Origin: Rotaria socialis
Taxonomy: Eukaryota > Rotifera > Eurotatoria > Philodinida > Philodinidae
Reading direction: 5' to 3'
NCBI GenBank assembly: GCA_905331475.1
Contig: CAJNYU010000189.1
Span: 1 to 64,000, forward strand
Length of the DNA stretch: 64,000 bases
In this document: positions 1-11,788 of the stretch, one piece after another
Position numbering within the stretch: the first letter of the stretch is position 1
Layout of the letters: each line of letters begins with the position of its first letter
The notes under the pieces: generated by a model
Database searches by the model: none
Seen by the model: only the letters and a program-made list of their open reading frames with translations
Told to the model about the DNA's origin: nothing
Program-made: the position numbers and the translations under genes

Positions 1-299
1 TATACCATTTGATGTATCTCAACGAGCTCTACAATACTGTATAAAAATGAAATCGATTCAAGAAAATTTTTTTATCCGGCGGGGTCCTTTCTAGTTTTTT
101 TGTTGATCACTATTTCGTGTAGATGAGATCATTTTCACCTTCTCGATAATTCATTTATTTCATTTTTTCAACTTACTTTTGATTTTCCCGATACTTCACA
201 ATCACCGAGAAAGAAATAATCTTAATTATCTCTGTTCTGAAATTGTACTGTCGTCTGTATTCAATGTTTTGTTGTTTTTTCTTTTCTGTTACGCTGGAG
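1..299. other. AT-rich flank, no gene
   Basis: No coding region is supported. Positions 21-45 (tcaacgagctcta then tataaaaat) resemble part of the right arm of the foldback element at 33944-34730, so the window may begin in a diverged copy of that repeat. The match is short and uncertain. Confidence 0.35.
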
Positions 300-657
300 T
301 CCAGGGCTGCCAACTCTTTTGCTTTTAGCAGAAAAATTCTGCTTTTTGAAGATTTTTCTGCTTTTTCCAATAATGTGTTATTTTTATTGCTAGCCAACAA
401 TTTTCATCTCAAAGATCCTTCTTCATGATTATAAAAAAACGTCCTAATCAATAGGTACTGATGTTTTTGATCTGTTTGAATTCTGTCAATGCTAGAAAGA
501 TGATCTGCATCTTTTACTGGCTACAAATAGCAACCAATATAAATATATATATATATATATTGCTTTTAAGCCATTCTTTACCTATATTTTCCTTTATATC
601 TCATTTTGTAGTATAGTCATCTGATTCATACAAATCAATATATATATATATATATAT

Positions 658-3600
658 ATGGTTTTATGTGTTTGCTTGATGAACATAAATAATATTAATA
701 TGATTAGTAATACTACAGGGACAAAAAAACTAAGTGACGATGATAATGATAGCATAAATAGCGAAGAAGATACTACCGAAGTACCAGTAGTTGTGGAACA
801 GACGCCAATATCATCATCAGTCACAGTTAAACCAGAAAAAAAGAAATCGAAGTAAGGTGTATTTAATAGAGAATGGTTGACAATCGTCGAATATCAACGA
901 TTCTTAAAAGAATATAGAATTGATTTATCTCAAGCTACATCTATTGTTTGTTATTAACAGTTTTCCATACATTACCGAGGAAAAATTGATATTGATAATC
1001 ATATGAACACTCTAAAGCATAAAAAGAATATGAAATATTATGATGTTAATCAAAAGCTAATAACAACCAGAATAAAACCATCGAGAGAAAAAGATGAAAT
1101 TGCTGCTGCTGAGGGTGTTTTAGTTTACCACAACATAAAGCATGGTCATTCATATTTAGCACAACAATGTCTGGTCAATGTTTGTAAAACAATATTTTCA
1201 TCTTCACCAATAGCAACTGGTTTATCATGTGCTCGAACCAAGCCACCTTCTATTACATTAAATGTTTTAGCACCATACTTTACACAAAATTTAATTAATG
1301 ATTTAAAAGATTCATTTTGATTATTCGTTATTATATGATGCTAGTAACAAAGGAAATACGAAAGTATTTCCGTTTTGCGTGCAATTTCTATCATCTACAG
1401 GTGTTAAAAAGGGTATGTTTGCATGCTAGTTTCATTGATTATATTCATTGGCACCTTTCATATCGCTTTAGGTATGGTGAACTTGATAGGGGACGCTGAA
1501 GAATCAGCAAATAAAATTTTTGCAAATGTACGTCAATTAATTATAGATAACGATTTAGATTTGAATGGATTAACAGCATTAGGAGCTGATAATACAAGCG
1601 TAAACGTTGGCAACAATCATTCGGATTACTCGTTGTTTAAAGATGAATTACCTGATATCCACAAAGGTATAGCTAATTCATTCAATCGGGAAAGTTATGA
1701 TTTCTTGTTGATTTTTGTCTTGATTTCTTAAAGTTTTACAAGGATAAGTATTAGAATCTAATTATGTGTGATAAGACATCGTTTGTAAACACTTTCTATA
1801 CTACTATTATTTGTTTTTGAAAAGGTTGTCATCTATTTTTGTAAAAACAGTGAAATTCTTTTTTTTTTTGTACATTTAAGTAACTGTTATAGTCATATAT
1901 TACACAATTCTGTCAAACATGCTCATCGTGTGTTACCAATAGATGTTGAACATATTTTGCTTTCAATTTATTCACATTTTTCACGTTCGGCAAAACGCAT
2001 TGATGAATTAAAACAGTATTATGAGTTTTATGAGCAAGATTTCAAGGTAAAAATATTTCTCCCTAGTTCCCCTTGGTTATATGCTAATTTGATATATGGT
2101 GGTTGCTATTTTGTTTTGCAGGCGATCTTGAAACATATAAAAATCAGATGGCTAAGTCTATATTTATCAATAGAACGTTTAGTTGAAGTATTTGTCCCTG
2201 TCAAGAAATATTTTCTTGAACAACATGAAAATTGTCCATTGGAAATAAAAGAATTTTTTGAACATGCTGAAACCACTTGCGTTTGAAGTTTTTTACAGCA
2301 TGTTTTATTTGATATTCATAAGAAAAATCTCGAACTGCAACGATACTATACAACAGCTGTTGATTTATATAGAGTAGTAACCTCCAATAAAAGTAAATTA
2401 CAAGAACGAATTGATTCGCAATTTTTTGGAGCAGCTTGTCGATATAGATTATCGCGCTTTCCAGTTGATATACAAAATGTTTTAAAAGCATCATTTATTA
2501 GATTTTTAAATACAATTATTCCCTCGACTGGAGGGAGGGTCATATGAAAAAAATGCGTTTGTCTGTCTCTTTGTGGCAGGTCAAAAAAACATCATACGAG
2601 CTTTCCTTCTTTTTGAGCTAAGCCGTCTTTTCATGGAGCTTTCCTTAAGGTTATCGTGGTCGGTGGATCCGAATCTGAAGTCAGATTTCAGAAATTTTGA
2701 GTTCAGTTTTCCGGACGAAGAGATGTTTTTTCGAGAAAGCGTTGATATTCTATAAAGGCTGACGGAAGGAAATCGGGGTCGGAGAATTCGAATATGAAGT
2801 CAGATTTTTAAAATCTCGAATCGGATTTTCTAGGACGGGTTTGTTTAGAAGATATTTAAATTGTATTTAGTTCGACCATTGATAATCAAGGTCTCAGAAA
2901 TGGTACTTCATTTTAGCTTTTGGAGTTTTGTCTTTGATTTTCCGGGAAAAACAGTGTCTTAGAGATTGTGAAGAATCATTCAACAATCAACTGAATTTTG
3001 TTCAGGGATGAAGTATACGCTTAGCATCTTTTTAAGGTACGCTGATGATTGACTAGTTTCTAATGGGAGTATTTCAGATCTATTTCATCTGCAAAGTGCT
3101 CAGTATTGAAATAGAGTTTGTTTTCTGTATGATGATACTGGATGTTGAGTGACGATTTTCGATTCAATTCAGGTTCTCAGAAATGGTCACGGTGCGCTTC
3201 TTGTTATAAATAGATTTATTGAATAAGTAGTTTCCAGTTTCAAGTAAAGATTTCGTAGTTGAAGAATCGACTGTTTTTCTGAGTTTAACAGAACTGTAAT
3301 GGGTTGGAAATTGTGAAATATGAGTGCTGTGTTGTAGGGGGCGGTAGGCATGGTAGCAGCTGCTAGGCGTGAGTAGCGCTCCTTTGGGGCACCGACGAAC
3401 GGCTAGCTGCTGCTTTAGTGGTGGAGAGAATGGTCAGAAGCAGTAGACAAGCATAAATATACCTCGACTATCTAGATATAAGTGGTTCCAAAATTGCTCA
3501 AAATATCATCAAGTTCGAGTGTTAAACTGAATTCAAGGATAAATTACTTTTGGGGGTAGCTGATCAGGGAACTACATTCAATGGGAATCATATCCTGGTT

Positions 3601-5594
3601 GTTTTCGATTTCATCGACTCAATGGAAGGTTTAGCTTCCTCGAAGCACTCAGGAGAGTCATTGTTTTCAAGAATATGTGGCTTTTTACAGTCTTGAGAAA
3701 GAGTGTTTTGATACTACTGTCTGATTTATATATTCATCATTTACTCATTTCGCAGCTTGCTCAAATAGGAGTTTCGATCACGAAAATTGAAATATCTCTC
3801 CACATGTTCGACACGACTTATTTTATTTTGCTTTAAAGTTTTAAATTATAGCTAACTATTCATCAAACAGATTTTCTATGATTCATTCCTAATTTGAAAA
3901 AAGCTGGATGTGGCGTTGTAAAGTGCCAAGTTATACTTCCTTTCTCTTGTGATGCACAGTAAAATGTGCATAAATATTGAACGGGAACGGAGTTCAAAAC
4001 TCTGTTTGAAAAAAACTTTGGCGATATTGCTAACTGCATTTTTAAGAGGTCGTGGGCTCTATGTCTTCTCTGATACCGAAGTTACAGTGATTCTCTGAAA
4101 TAGTAGAATCTAACTATGTATCAGCTGTAGATCATGTCAACTTTGATAAATCACGATGAAAGTTGTACTGTGGGTGCCCCTTAATGCGGTCACGCATGTC
4201 TGAAAACTTCAGGCTAATCGAAACATCTTAAATGGTATCATTCTTGATAGGTGGGGATTGGATCCGCATAAGATTACTATTCCTTTGTCTATGCAATTGG
4301 CACTCCTGCTTATATGCACTATACGATTAGTATTAGCAGGATATTGAATACATTGTACCAATTTTAGCGACCTGTTGGTCCTTAAGCCACAATGTTATCA
4401 GATGAATTCAGGACAGAAAGAAGAGTGAGAGTGTGTATAAGATGCAGCAATCTAGCATCAATTTTTATGTTAGGGTCTGCAATCATATCCATCCTTTTTC
4501 AAATACGGGAGATTAGTGTAGTTGAAGCTTGAAAAACAGTAAATTATACCCAGGGCGAGACACCAGATGGCAAGATCTTACAAGAATCGTACGTTTGATA
4601 ATATCTGATCTTATCAGATCAGACGAAAAATCGTCGTCTCTGATTTCTTACACTAAGTCATATCAGACGATATTTGAAAGATTATGTTACCCATGAAATC
4701 TCACTGTGATATTTTAATTGAACTAATATCTCCTTAAAATATCACGACAAATTCGTATTGAAAATAAATTGCATGTGTGATCTTTAAAGAAAATATAGTA
4801 TGATCTGATGCAAGATTTCAGAGATGACGATTTTTTGTCTAATGCTTAGAAGATTTTGTTCGGGTTGTACGATCTTACGTCAGATTCTTCGACTTGGGTA
4901 CCGAAAAAGCACAACATACAGTCGAGGGTCAAGCGAGTCTAAGCGACGAGCGTTACTTGTTTCTTATATTGACTCTTATTTTAATCAAAATATTCTACTT
5001 TATCGAACGATCAGCTATTTTGGTTGTGAAAATATCGATGCATTAACATGGATTCAGGTTATGCAATGTGTTGATATCTTAAAAATAAAAGGTTTAAATG
5101 AAGACTGTTTATTTGATGAATTTACGAAGATAAAATCAACATTTAAAACATTGTTAAGTCAACGTAAATCAATTTTCGATCAAGTTCAAGCATTTATTAA
5201 CAATCAAAATGATATTACGGCAGCAAACAAATGCAGTGACGAAAGCGAAGATGATAATGATTCAACAATAAATAAAGTGATCAGATTCGACCAGCTATGG
5301 ATGTTTATATTCTCTTTGACCCCATCATCAAATTTTTAAAAGTTAATAAGCTTTTTATATTCTTTACCTTGCAGCAATGCTTACGTTGAATCAGCATTCT
5401 CACACATGAAACATTTATTAAATGATAAGAGAAACTGTATGACAACAGAGCTTATATCAGCGGAATTAAAAATACGTTTAAATTCCATCTTATCATACAC
5501 TAAAATGTATAAACATTTATTAGGCAATCACGATTTATTAAAAGCTATTAAATCAGATGAAAAATATACGTTTAAAAAAGAAATTGTTCAATAA
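658..5594 (+). pseudogene. hAT transposase, broken by stops, a frameshift and an insertion
   Basis: Pieces read in order along the plus strand. An acidic N-terminal stretch lies at 658-855. A BED-finger-like stretch around 935-1030 (RGKIDIDNHMNTLKHKK) contains an in-frame TAA. The first catalytic region DASNKGNTKVFPF (about 1338-1376) is reached only after a frameshift near 1305. The second catalytic Asp region GADNTSVNVG falls near 1583-1612. Insertion-domain helices follow at 1930-2286 (KIRWLSLYLSIER) and 2292-2520. The reading frame resumes after the inserted element at 4929 and runs to 5338. The C-terminal dimerisation region NAYVESAFSHMKHLLNDKRN lies in 5376-5594. Short introns such as the one ending at TTTAG near 1471 are plausible. 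The protein cannot be made intact, so this is a relic of an autonomous element. Family assignment rests on these conserved hAT motifs. Confidence 0.75.
2521..4928. mobile_element. 2.4 kb insertion with CCCTCGACTG inverted ends, inside the hAT
   Basis: CCCTCGACTG at 2521-2530 and its exact complement CAGTCGAGGG at 4919-4928 sit precisely where hAT coding stops and resumes. Removing 2521-4928 would put the two hAT coding halves in the same frame, which shows that this is an inserted unit. No target duplication is visible and no transposase is recognised within it, so it is either a non-autonomous element or one too diverged to read. It holds internal near-repeats: a segment around 2658-2705 and another around 2772-2825 share gaa-tc-gaa-atgaagtcagattt. 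The superfamily is unknown. Confidence 0.65.
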
Positions 5595-5869
5595 TCTTAT
5601 TATTTGTTAATTAATTTTGTTTCTTAATCTTGTACAATTCTATTTATTTATAAATTGATTGTTTTTTATGATTCAGTACAATAAAGATCAAAATTGGATG
5701 TGAAAATTCTTAATTAGTACACTGGAACAAAGTTTAGAAATAACTTTATATCACAAACATACTTTCTGCTTTTTTCTGCTTTTCGATGAAGAAATTTCTG
5801 TCATTTTCTGCTTTTTAAAAATTATTTTCTGCTTTTTGAACTTTGAAAGGTGGCAGCACTGCGCTGGAC

Positions 5870-6900
5870 GCGTGCACTATAGTTAATGAAGTAAAATTAT
5901 ACATAAATAAAACTGAATTGAGCAACTTTTGAGTAGCAGTTTGTGCTGCACAAAAAAACAGCAAAACACGGGATCACATTTGCACCCATAACCAAACCCA
6001 CATCTACACCCACACCATCAATACCATACTTATCATTAAGTATATTCAAATACAAACTCCTAAAAGAATTCTTACTTCTTTTATTATAACTGCTGCCCAA
6101 CACAATAAATGAATTATTTTGCAATCAAAAATTCGTCAATCACTGTAAAATATATGGACCGAAAAAATCAAAAGCATTGTCTCATAAAAAAATCTGTGCA
6201 AACTCCTTATTACAAAGGGCAGTATATTACACATAAACTAAATCACAGGCAACTACTACATTTCTATATTGTTTAATCACCATACTTACGTCATTTAGTC
6301 ATATTAAAATATAGATCAGTATTTCTTTCTAATACATACTCAATTTCATTATAATAGCATGATTATACATATATGTCGTAAGTTTAACCTACGCTATCTT
6401 GGTGTACTTCTACCACCTACAATAAACAGATGAACATTTTAATCTTTTCCTTTTTTTCTCACGCAAATACCTTAATCTAGAGCTTGAATCCACGTTAGTG
6501 TATTTACAATTCGCAATTTTTCCATCCACTGGGAAGCTTTTATTAAATTTTCGTTTATAAAAATATATCAATTTCTCACCTAGTAATACGAAAAAATATT
6601 AATTTCTCAATATTCTATATAAAATCTTTGATTAAAAATTTCCATAGCTATATCCTAAATACTGTTTAAACTATCATCATTCACAATAATTCTCAATCTC
6701 AATGAAACTATTAAAAGCTTCAGCATACTAACATATTCTAAACAAAAAAAATTCATATGTTCTCTCTAGTAATATGTCCTACTGATGGATCCAATAAACT
6801 TCAAATGTTAAAAAGGTTTTAGTATCATATTTTTGAACGCAATATGATCTCACTACACTGAAAACAAAACTTCTATTTGATCAGTATCTAAGTGACCAAA
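5870..6900. other. Gene-free spacer with telomere-like tract
   Basis: No gene is visible. Positions 5984-6020 form a degenerate C-rich tract (caaacccacatctacaccc) in the minus-strand sense of the TGTGGG unit. Confidence 0.5.
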
Positions 6901-6986
6901 ATATGTGAGTTCCACATTTTAGCCCTAACGAGGCTGCGCTGAAAAGCTTTTTCAATCGTGTCTTCAAAATTGCTGAAAAAAATGGT

Positions 6987-8376
6987 TTGCATATACGGAG
7001 AGAGCAGTGTTTGATGATTGATACAGACATGTGCAAGCGAGCTGAAGATGTAGGAGTCCAGAATGTAGCACAATATATGACTCTAATGAAGCTAAATGCT
7101 GAAGACAAAAAAAAATTGATTCACTCTAACGAACCAATCGATGAAAACAACAGTGCGACATATTGCAGGCAAAGAAAATATTGAAGTAACTGATTTGAAA
7201 AATAATGATGTTTCATTGAACAATGGCCAGATAACAGACTTACCATTAACAAGAAATCAGCAAAATATGCTGCAAAAGGGTGATAGCTATAAAGCCTCAA
7301 TCTTGTTACATCATTCTTTAGTATTTATCAAAAATGGCCTGTGTGTCAACAGTTCTCTGAAAAAAAGCCAGTTCAAAATTAGAAATTTTTTTTCTAAAGC
7401 CTTTAGTGCATAACGGCTTTTTTATTGCAATAGCTGACGGTCTCATTTGCCGAAGAAGCAAAGCGACTGTTTACATTAAAATGATTCTTTGTAATGATAA
7501 TGAGTCAACAGAAGTATTCATCAATCGTTTAGCTAGTTTTCAAGACGAAATGCTTAACTACAATACGTACTTGGCTTCCTGTAGTAATGTATCGTTTCAC
7601 AGCGCAGGTGTGATAAGTGAAGAAGTATTGGATATTCTTCGTCTTGAAAGATATCAAATTTTAAATATTGATATTTCATCAGTTTTCTACCGTCATGTGC
7701 TTGCAAATCCACATGTAGCTTCGAGTAAGAGAATGATATTTTTCTTTTATGTAGCAATTACAATTGATCTCCTTAATCATTGCAGGTCGCACATGTTCAA
7801 TATCGGCACAAGAAACCGATCCCAGTTGTAGCCAAAGTATTACATCAAGTGACGATGATCATACCAACGATCCAGAACAACATGAAGGCAATGTAGAACA
7901 TTTAAGGTCAAACATCTTCGACTTACTGCATAATTTTTCAGGAGGTATGTTTCAACTGATTCTTCATATTTTCATTGTTATGCGATAAATATTATGCTAT
8001 TTAGTTAGTTACGATAGCGTATCCATTGTATGTCAACTAGTCATATCGCACGAAGGAATCATCGAAGAGCAATGTGAAACACAAGATGATGAAAGTACAA
8101 ACGTAAGAATTTATCAAAACTGCAATGGATTTCGAGTTAATCTTAAAAACATATATTATCCTCATGTCAAGTCTAATATGTTTTTATTTTAGATGATCCA
8201 CAGTCACGACGTAAAAAGAAAGCAACAAATGATACAGAGTTATCAGAAAGTAAGTACATTTCTTGGATTTCAATTATCTCATCCAATAAGCAGGTATAGG
8301 TGAAAGATTTTCTGGAACAATATCTGAACGAATACGTACTCGCCAAAGAAAACGTGTCAAAGCTACATCCAAATGA
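6987..8376 (+). CDS. Unrecognised multi-exon gene with acidic middle and basic tail
   Basis: I do not recognise the product. ORF pieces at 6987-7184 and 7141-7413 are followed by a longer one from 7406. From there a chain of short introns gives a continuous reading: introns 7725-7785, 7945-8004, about 8103-8192 and 8250-8293, each GT..AG. The splice at 8103-8192 does not keep phase as I read it, so one boundary there is wrong or the gene is damaged. Exon 7786-7944 encodes an acidic stretch (SITSSDDDHTNDPEQHEG). The last exon ends at TGA 8374-8376 with a basic tail (RTRQRKRVKATSK). No domain, membrane segment or zinc ligands stand out. It may be part of a transposon, since a KDZ-like transposase relative lies 2 kb downstream, but that is inference. 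The start is not established. Confidence 0.4.
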
Positions 8377-9440
8377 TTTTTTTTGAAGGTATTTAATTTC
8401 ATTTTTACAGACAATTCTTATCAACAGAAACGGAATAATGTTTTCATTAATATTTCAGGTACTAATATATTGTTCGTACAAAAGGTGGTCATACAGTTCT
8501 CCATTGAAAAATTGCATCTGCTTCTTTTATTTTAATGTTCTCATTAGACCATTTCTCTTCTCATTGGCATTGTCAGATAATCGATCTTTTCTTCTTTACG
8601 TTATACATTGGATACATTTTTTTCTGTGATAACTGCTTATGCTTCTTTTCACTATGGAGTTGAATCGGATTAACTTCTGATGATAATTCATTGTTATGTT
8701 TTTTTTGTTCTTACTGTTTACATCAGACCATTTGTTTTCATGGTCACTTCAACCGCATACTTCTCCTCTCATAATAGTTGCTTATAGTTTCACATTATAG
8801 AACTTCATCGAGTTTTATCCAATGATTTTTTGTTAACCTTATGTAGATAATGACACTTCATCAAACTCATTTTTCAATAGCTTCTTCATTATTTCGTCTT
8901 TCTTGATTTTCTCATCATACTACTCAACGATGATTCGTTCTTGCCATTGTCTTTTCAAATATATAGTTTCACCTTCTGATACCTTCATATATTTTTTTTT
9001 GCAAACTTTCTTGCTCTTTTCATCTAATATCTTGATATTATATTTCAGATTATGGCATTTTATCATATTTATATTCCATCAAACTGCTATCCTTTTGTTT
9101 CTCATTGTCTTACTATCATTATTGATATCCAATCATCTATTTTTATCATTGCAAATTTAGTTGTTGAATCACACCGTTAGACACGTTTGATTTTTAATCT
9201 ACATTTTTTCCCTCTCATATCTTTTTTGACTGTTTGAAATTACAAAATTTCATCCGATTGAATTTTCAAATTAATTTTTTTTAAAATTTTTGCTATTGCT
9301 TTCATCACAACGTAGATTTTGTTCCTAGCTGCTAGAGGATATTTCGGCAGGTGTTTTTTTATACGTGATTTTTTTAGTATCAGTTAGATGGACCAACTTT
9401 TTTTGCGAGACGTTATCTTTTAATTATAGGTAAAAGATCT
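8377..9440. other. T-rich spacer without a gene
   Basis: Strongly T-rich on the plus strand with scattered near-repeats (cattgtc, ttctcat, catcaaact). No coding potential is supported. Confidence 0.5.
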
Positions 9441-9454
9441 ATTTATTTCACTCA

Positions 9455-10172
9455 TTGTTGATCAAATTGGCGATGATGTCTCAATCAAAATCAGATAACA
9501 AATATGATGTTCTTTTGAATAAATTTCTGGAAAATGATGATGAGTGGAAGGATAATGAGAGCCAGGAATTGAAGCGTTGGTTGAAAGAAGCTGAAGATAA
9601 TATTCGAAGTCGGTTTAATAGTTATCAAGGTTGGTATCGAAGAAAATTATCTTATTTTGGATAAAATGTGTGTGCTTCTGTTTGCTGAGATGTTGAATTC
9701 CTAAGCAATAGTCACAATAATAATGGTGCAACACTGAATAACAAAATCAACGATGTAGATAGTGCTATGTGTATGTCGCTTCTGAGTGATTCTTCTGATG
9801 ATGATTGTTTTTGGCATGATGAACAAGTATTTTCTTTTCTCTTTCTCTCATGTAAATACATTCTGTCTTTGTATTTTTACGGTAGATAAAAAAACGACCG
9901 CACAAGAGTGCTTATCGGAATCGGAATCACCATTGATAAAGCGAGTACCAAGGGATCAATCGGTTTTAAAGGATGTTTTAGGAATCGAGACAATATCGCT
10001 CTCATCTGATTTATCATTTATCATTCCGACTGAACCAGTTCATTACACCAGCGATGATGTTATGAGGAAGCGTGATAAACTGGCCGAATCGTCTTACAAT
10101 GAACGCAATATATTGGCATCTGGTGTACGGTCTAATGCGTTAAGTTGCCAAAACTTGCACTCAATACAATAA
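9455..10172 (+). CDS. Unrecognised acidic protein, exon pieces
   Basis: Three exon-like segments lie in order. The first (9455-9633) encodes a charged helical stretch. A GT..AG intron at 9634-9705 joins it in frame to 9706-9826, which is rich in Ser and Asp (MSLLSDSSDDD). A third segment (about 9886-10172) begins after TTTTACGGTAG and ends at a TAA. The join between segments two and three does not keep frame with the obvious donor at 9827, so the model is incomplete. No domain is recognised. It lies directly upstream of the KDZ-like ORF on the same strand and could be its N-terminal part. Confidence 0.35.
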
Positions 10173-10535
10173 AAATCGAATCGATCCGAGTGTGCTCCAC
10201 AGTCTGCATTCACCAGTAACATGACTGGATTCAAATCATTTGATGAATCATCAATAAATTTTTATGTCAATAATAATCAGAAACTGGACTTCATCACAAC
10301 TGATAACGACAGTTAATCTTAACAATCAAAATTCTAGTTGACCAATTGAAATTTCATATCAACCTGATTTCGTTGAAATTGTCCTGTCCGATGCAGAAAT
10401 CACTGCATATTGGGATACTTTAGGAGATACATTTGAAAGCTTTTAGTTGTAGGATTTTTATCTTTCTATTTTAAATAAAAATCTAAAGGAAAATTTACAA
10501 GAAAAAATGTTTATGTTGATGTTTAGATTCTAACT

Positions 10536-11788
10536 ATGAATCATAATATTAGTCGAACCAATTCAGAAGATATTAAACAACTGATTGAACTATATGATGT
10601 ATTGCGTCCTCAAGAACTACATTTTCTTATTGAATTAAGCCAACGCTGGTCTCCATATGATCCAAACAAAATGCAAAATATGACGGTTATTATTCGAGAA
10701 ACATGTGGTTCTGAACATACACAAGCAGATATTGAAAGGGTAGTAAAATATTTGAATTCTCCGGATTCAATTCAACTTTTTTCTGCTGTAACTGCTGATA
10801 TGGCTCTTGATAAATCGGATCAATTATTCCATTTGAATCCAAGTGTCATATTTGTTTATCAATTCTTGATGCTGCTATGGCTGATGTTTTATCTGTTCGA
10901 GTATATACTCTGAAAGGCACAATTACGTCTCAAAGTTTACAACATAATGATACGGTGTATTTAGGTGACCAGTGTGCATTTGAGCGTTCATTAATAGAAA
11001 ATTATACGTGTCAACTGATCATCAAGGCTAGTTCGTGGCAGAAATTCGTTGATGGGCTTAATCTTGGTGCATTTAACTCAAATTTGACCGATATAAACGC
11101 TGAGTGGAGAAAAAGACTTGCGATGGCATTCATAAAATATAAGGTGGTAGAATTTGATTTATTTATTGGCTCATCATCAGTGTCGATACCAAAATCAGCT
11201 CGTGAATTCGATAAATGGATCTGGACAGAATACCCGCGCCTGCTTTCGTCATTTATTTACCTGTGGAGAAACCACAAGATTTTGATTAAGTCCTGTGGAT
11301 CAGATTGCACGCAATCTATCATTATTGACGGTCACCAAAAGTGTCACCGACGCGTTTGTCGGGCAAAGCATGTACAAGTTTCGACGGAAGAGTTTGATTC
11401 GTTAACCGCTGGTTGCTGCCGAACACCATGTTTAGGATCATGCTTTTGTAAACTGCACCAGCATTTGGATGAAGATAATACTCTACCAGCCTCATTGAAT
11501 AGAGAAGCAATTAACAACAAACGAAGAACAATGAATAAAACGTTCATGGGAAGGTATCGACAACGAGGATTCGGCGCAACCAACTGCCGAACGATTAAGG
11601 AGCGGTCTGCAACATATATTGAACGATGCAACAGATCATTTGGTATACTTGCCGGTGTAACGAATTGCAAAATTCTCAATACATTTTCAGAAATATTTAG
11701 ATCAGAAACACTACGTGAAATCATAAGCCTTTTATGTTCTACGATTCGAGGTGAGTATACAATCAGATTCGGCAGTGGCTACGTGTAA
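10536..11788 (+). pseudogene. KDZ-like transposase relative with CxC cysteine cluster, truncated
   Basis: Two overlapping frames, 10536-10913 and 10877-11788, give one protein if a shift or unseen intron near 10845 is allowed. The second frame carries a cysteine cluster spread over about 90 residues: CGSDC, DGHQKCHRRVC, then GCCRTPCLGSCFCKLH. This resembles the cysteine clusters attached to KDZ (Kyakuja-Dileera-Zisupton) transposases. It is followed by RSFGILAGVTNCKILNTFSE and REIISLLCSTIRG, as in that family just ahead of the conserved acidic motif. The expected acidic motif and catalytic remainder are missing: reading stops at 11788 and what follows is non-coding. A splice donor (GAG/gtgagt at 11751) exists, but no matching downstream exon was found. 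I call it a 3'-truncated transposon gene; the family is probable, not certain. Confidence 0.5.

Larger units (their letters stand above)
300..5861 (+). mobile_element. Decayed hAT-family DNA transposon
   Basis: The left end carries CAGGGCTGCCA (from 302) and the right end carries TGGCAGCACTG (5851-5861). These are near-perfect inverted ends of the hAT type. Flanking 8-mers are cgctggag (292-299) and cgctggac (5862-5869), a 7/8 match expected for an old 8-bp target duplication. Both subterminal regions repeat the motif AAAAGCAGAAAA or its complement (about 320-380 and 5765-5840), as hAT transposase-binding repeats often do. The interior encodes broken hAT transposase pieces. The element is split by another insertion at 2521-4928, so the unit was about 3.15 kb before that event. 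Confidence 0.8.
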
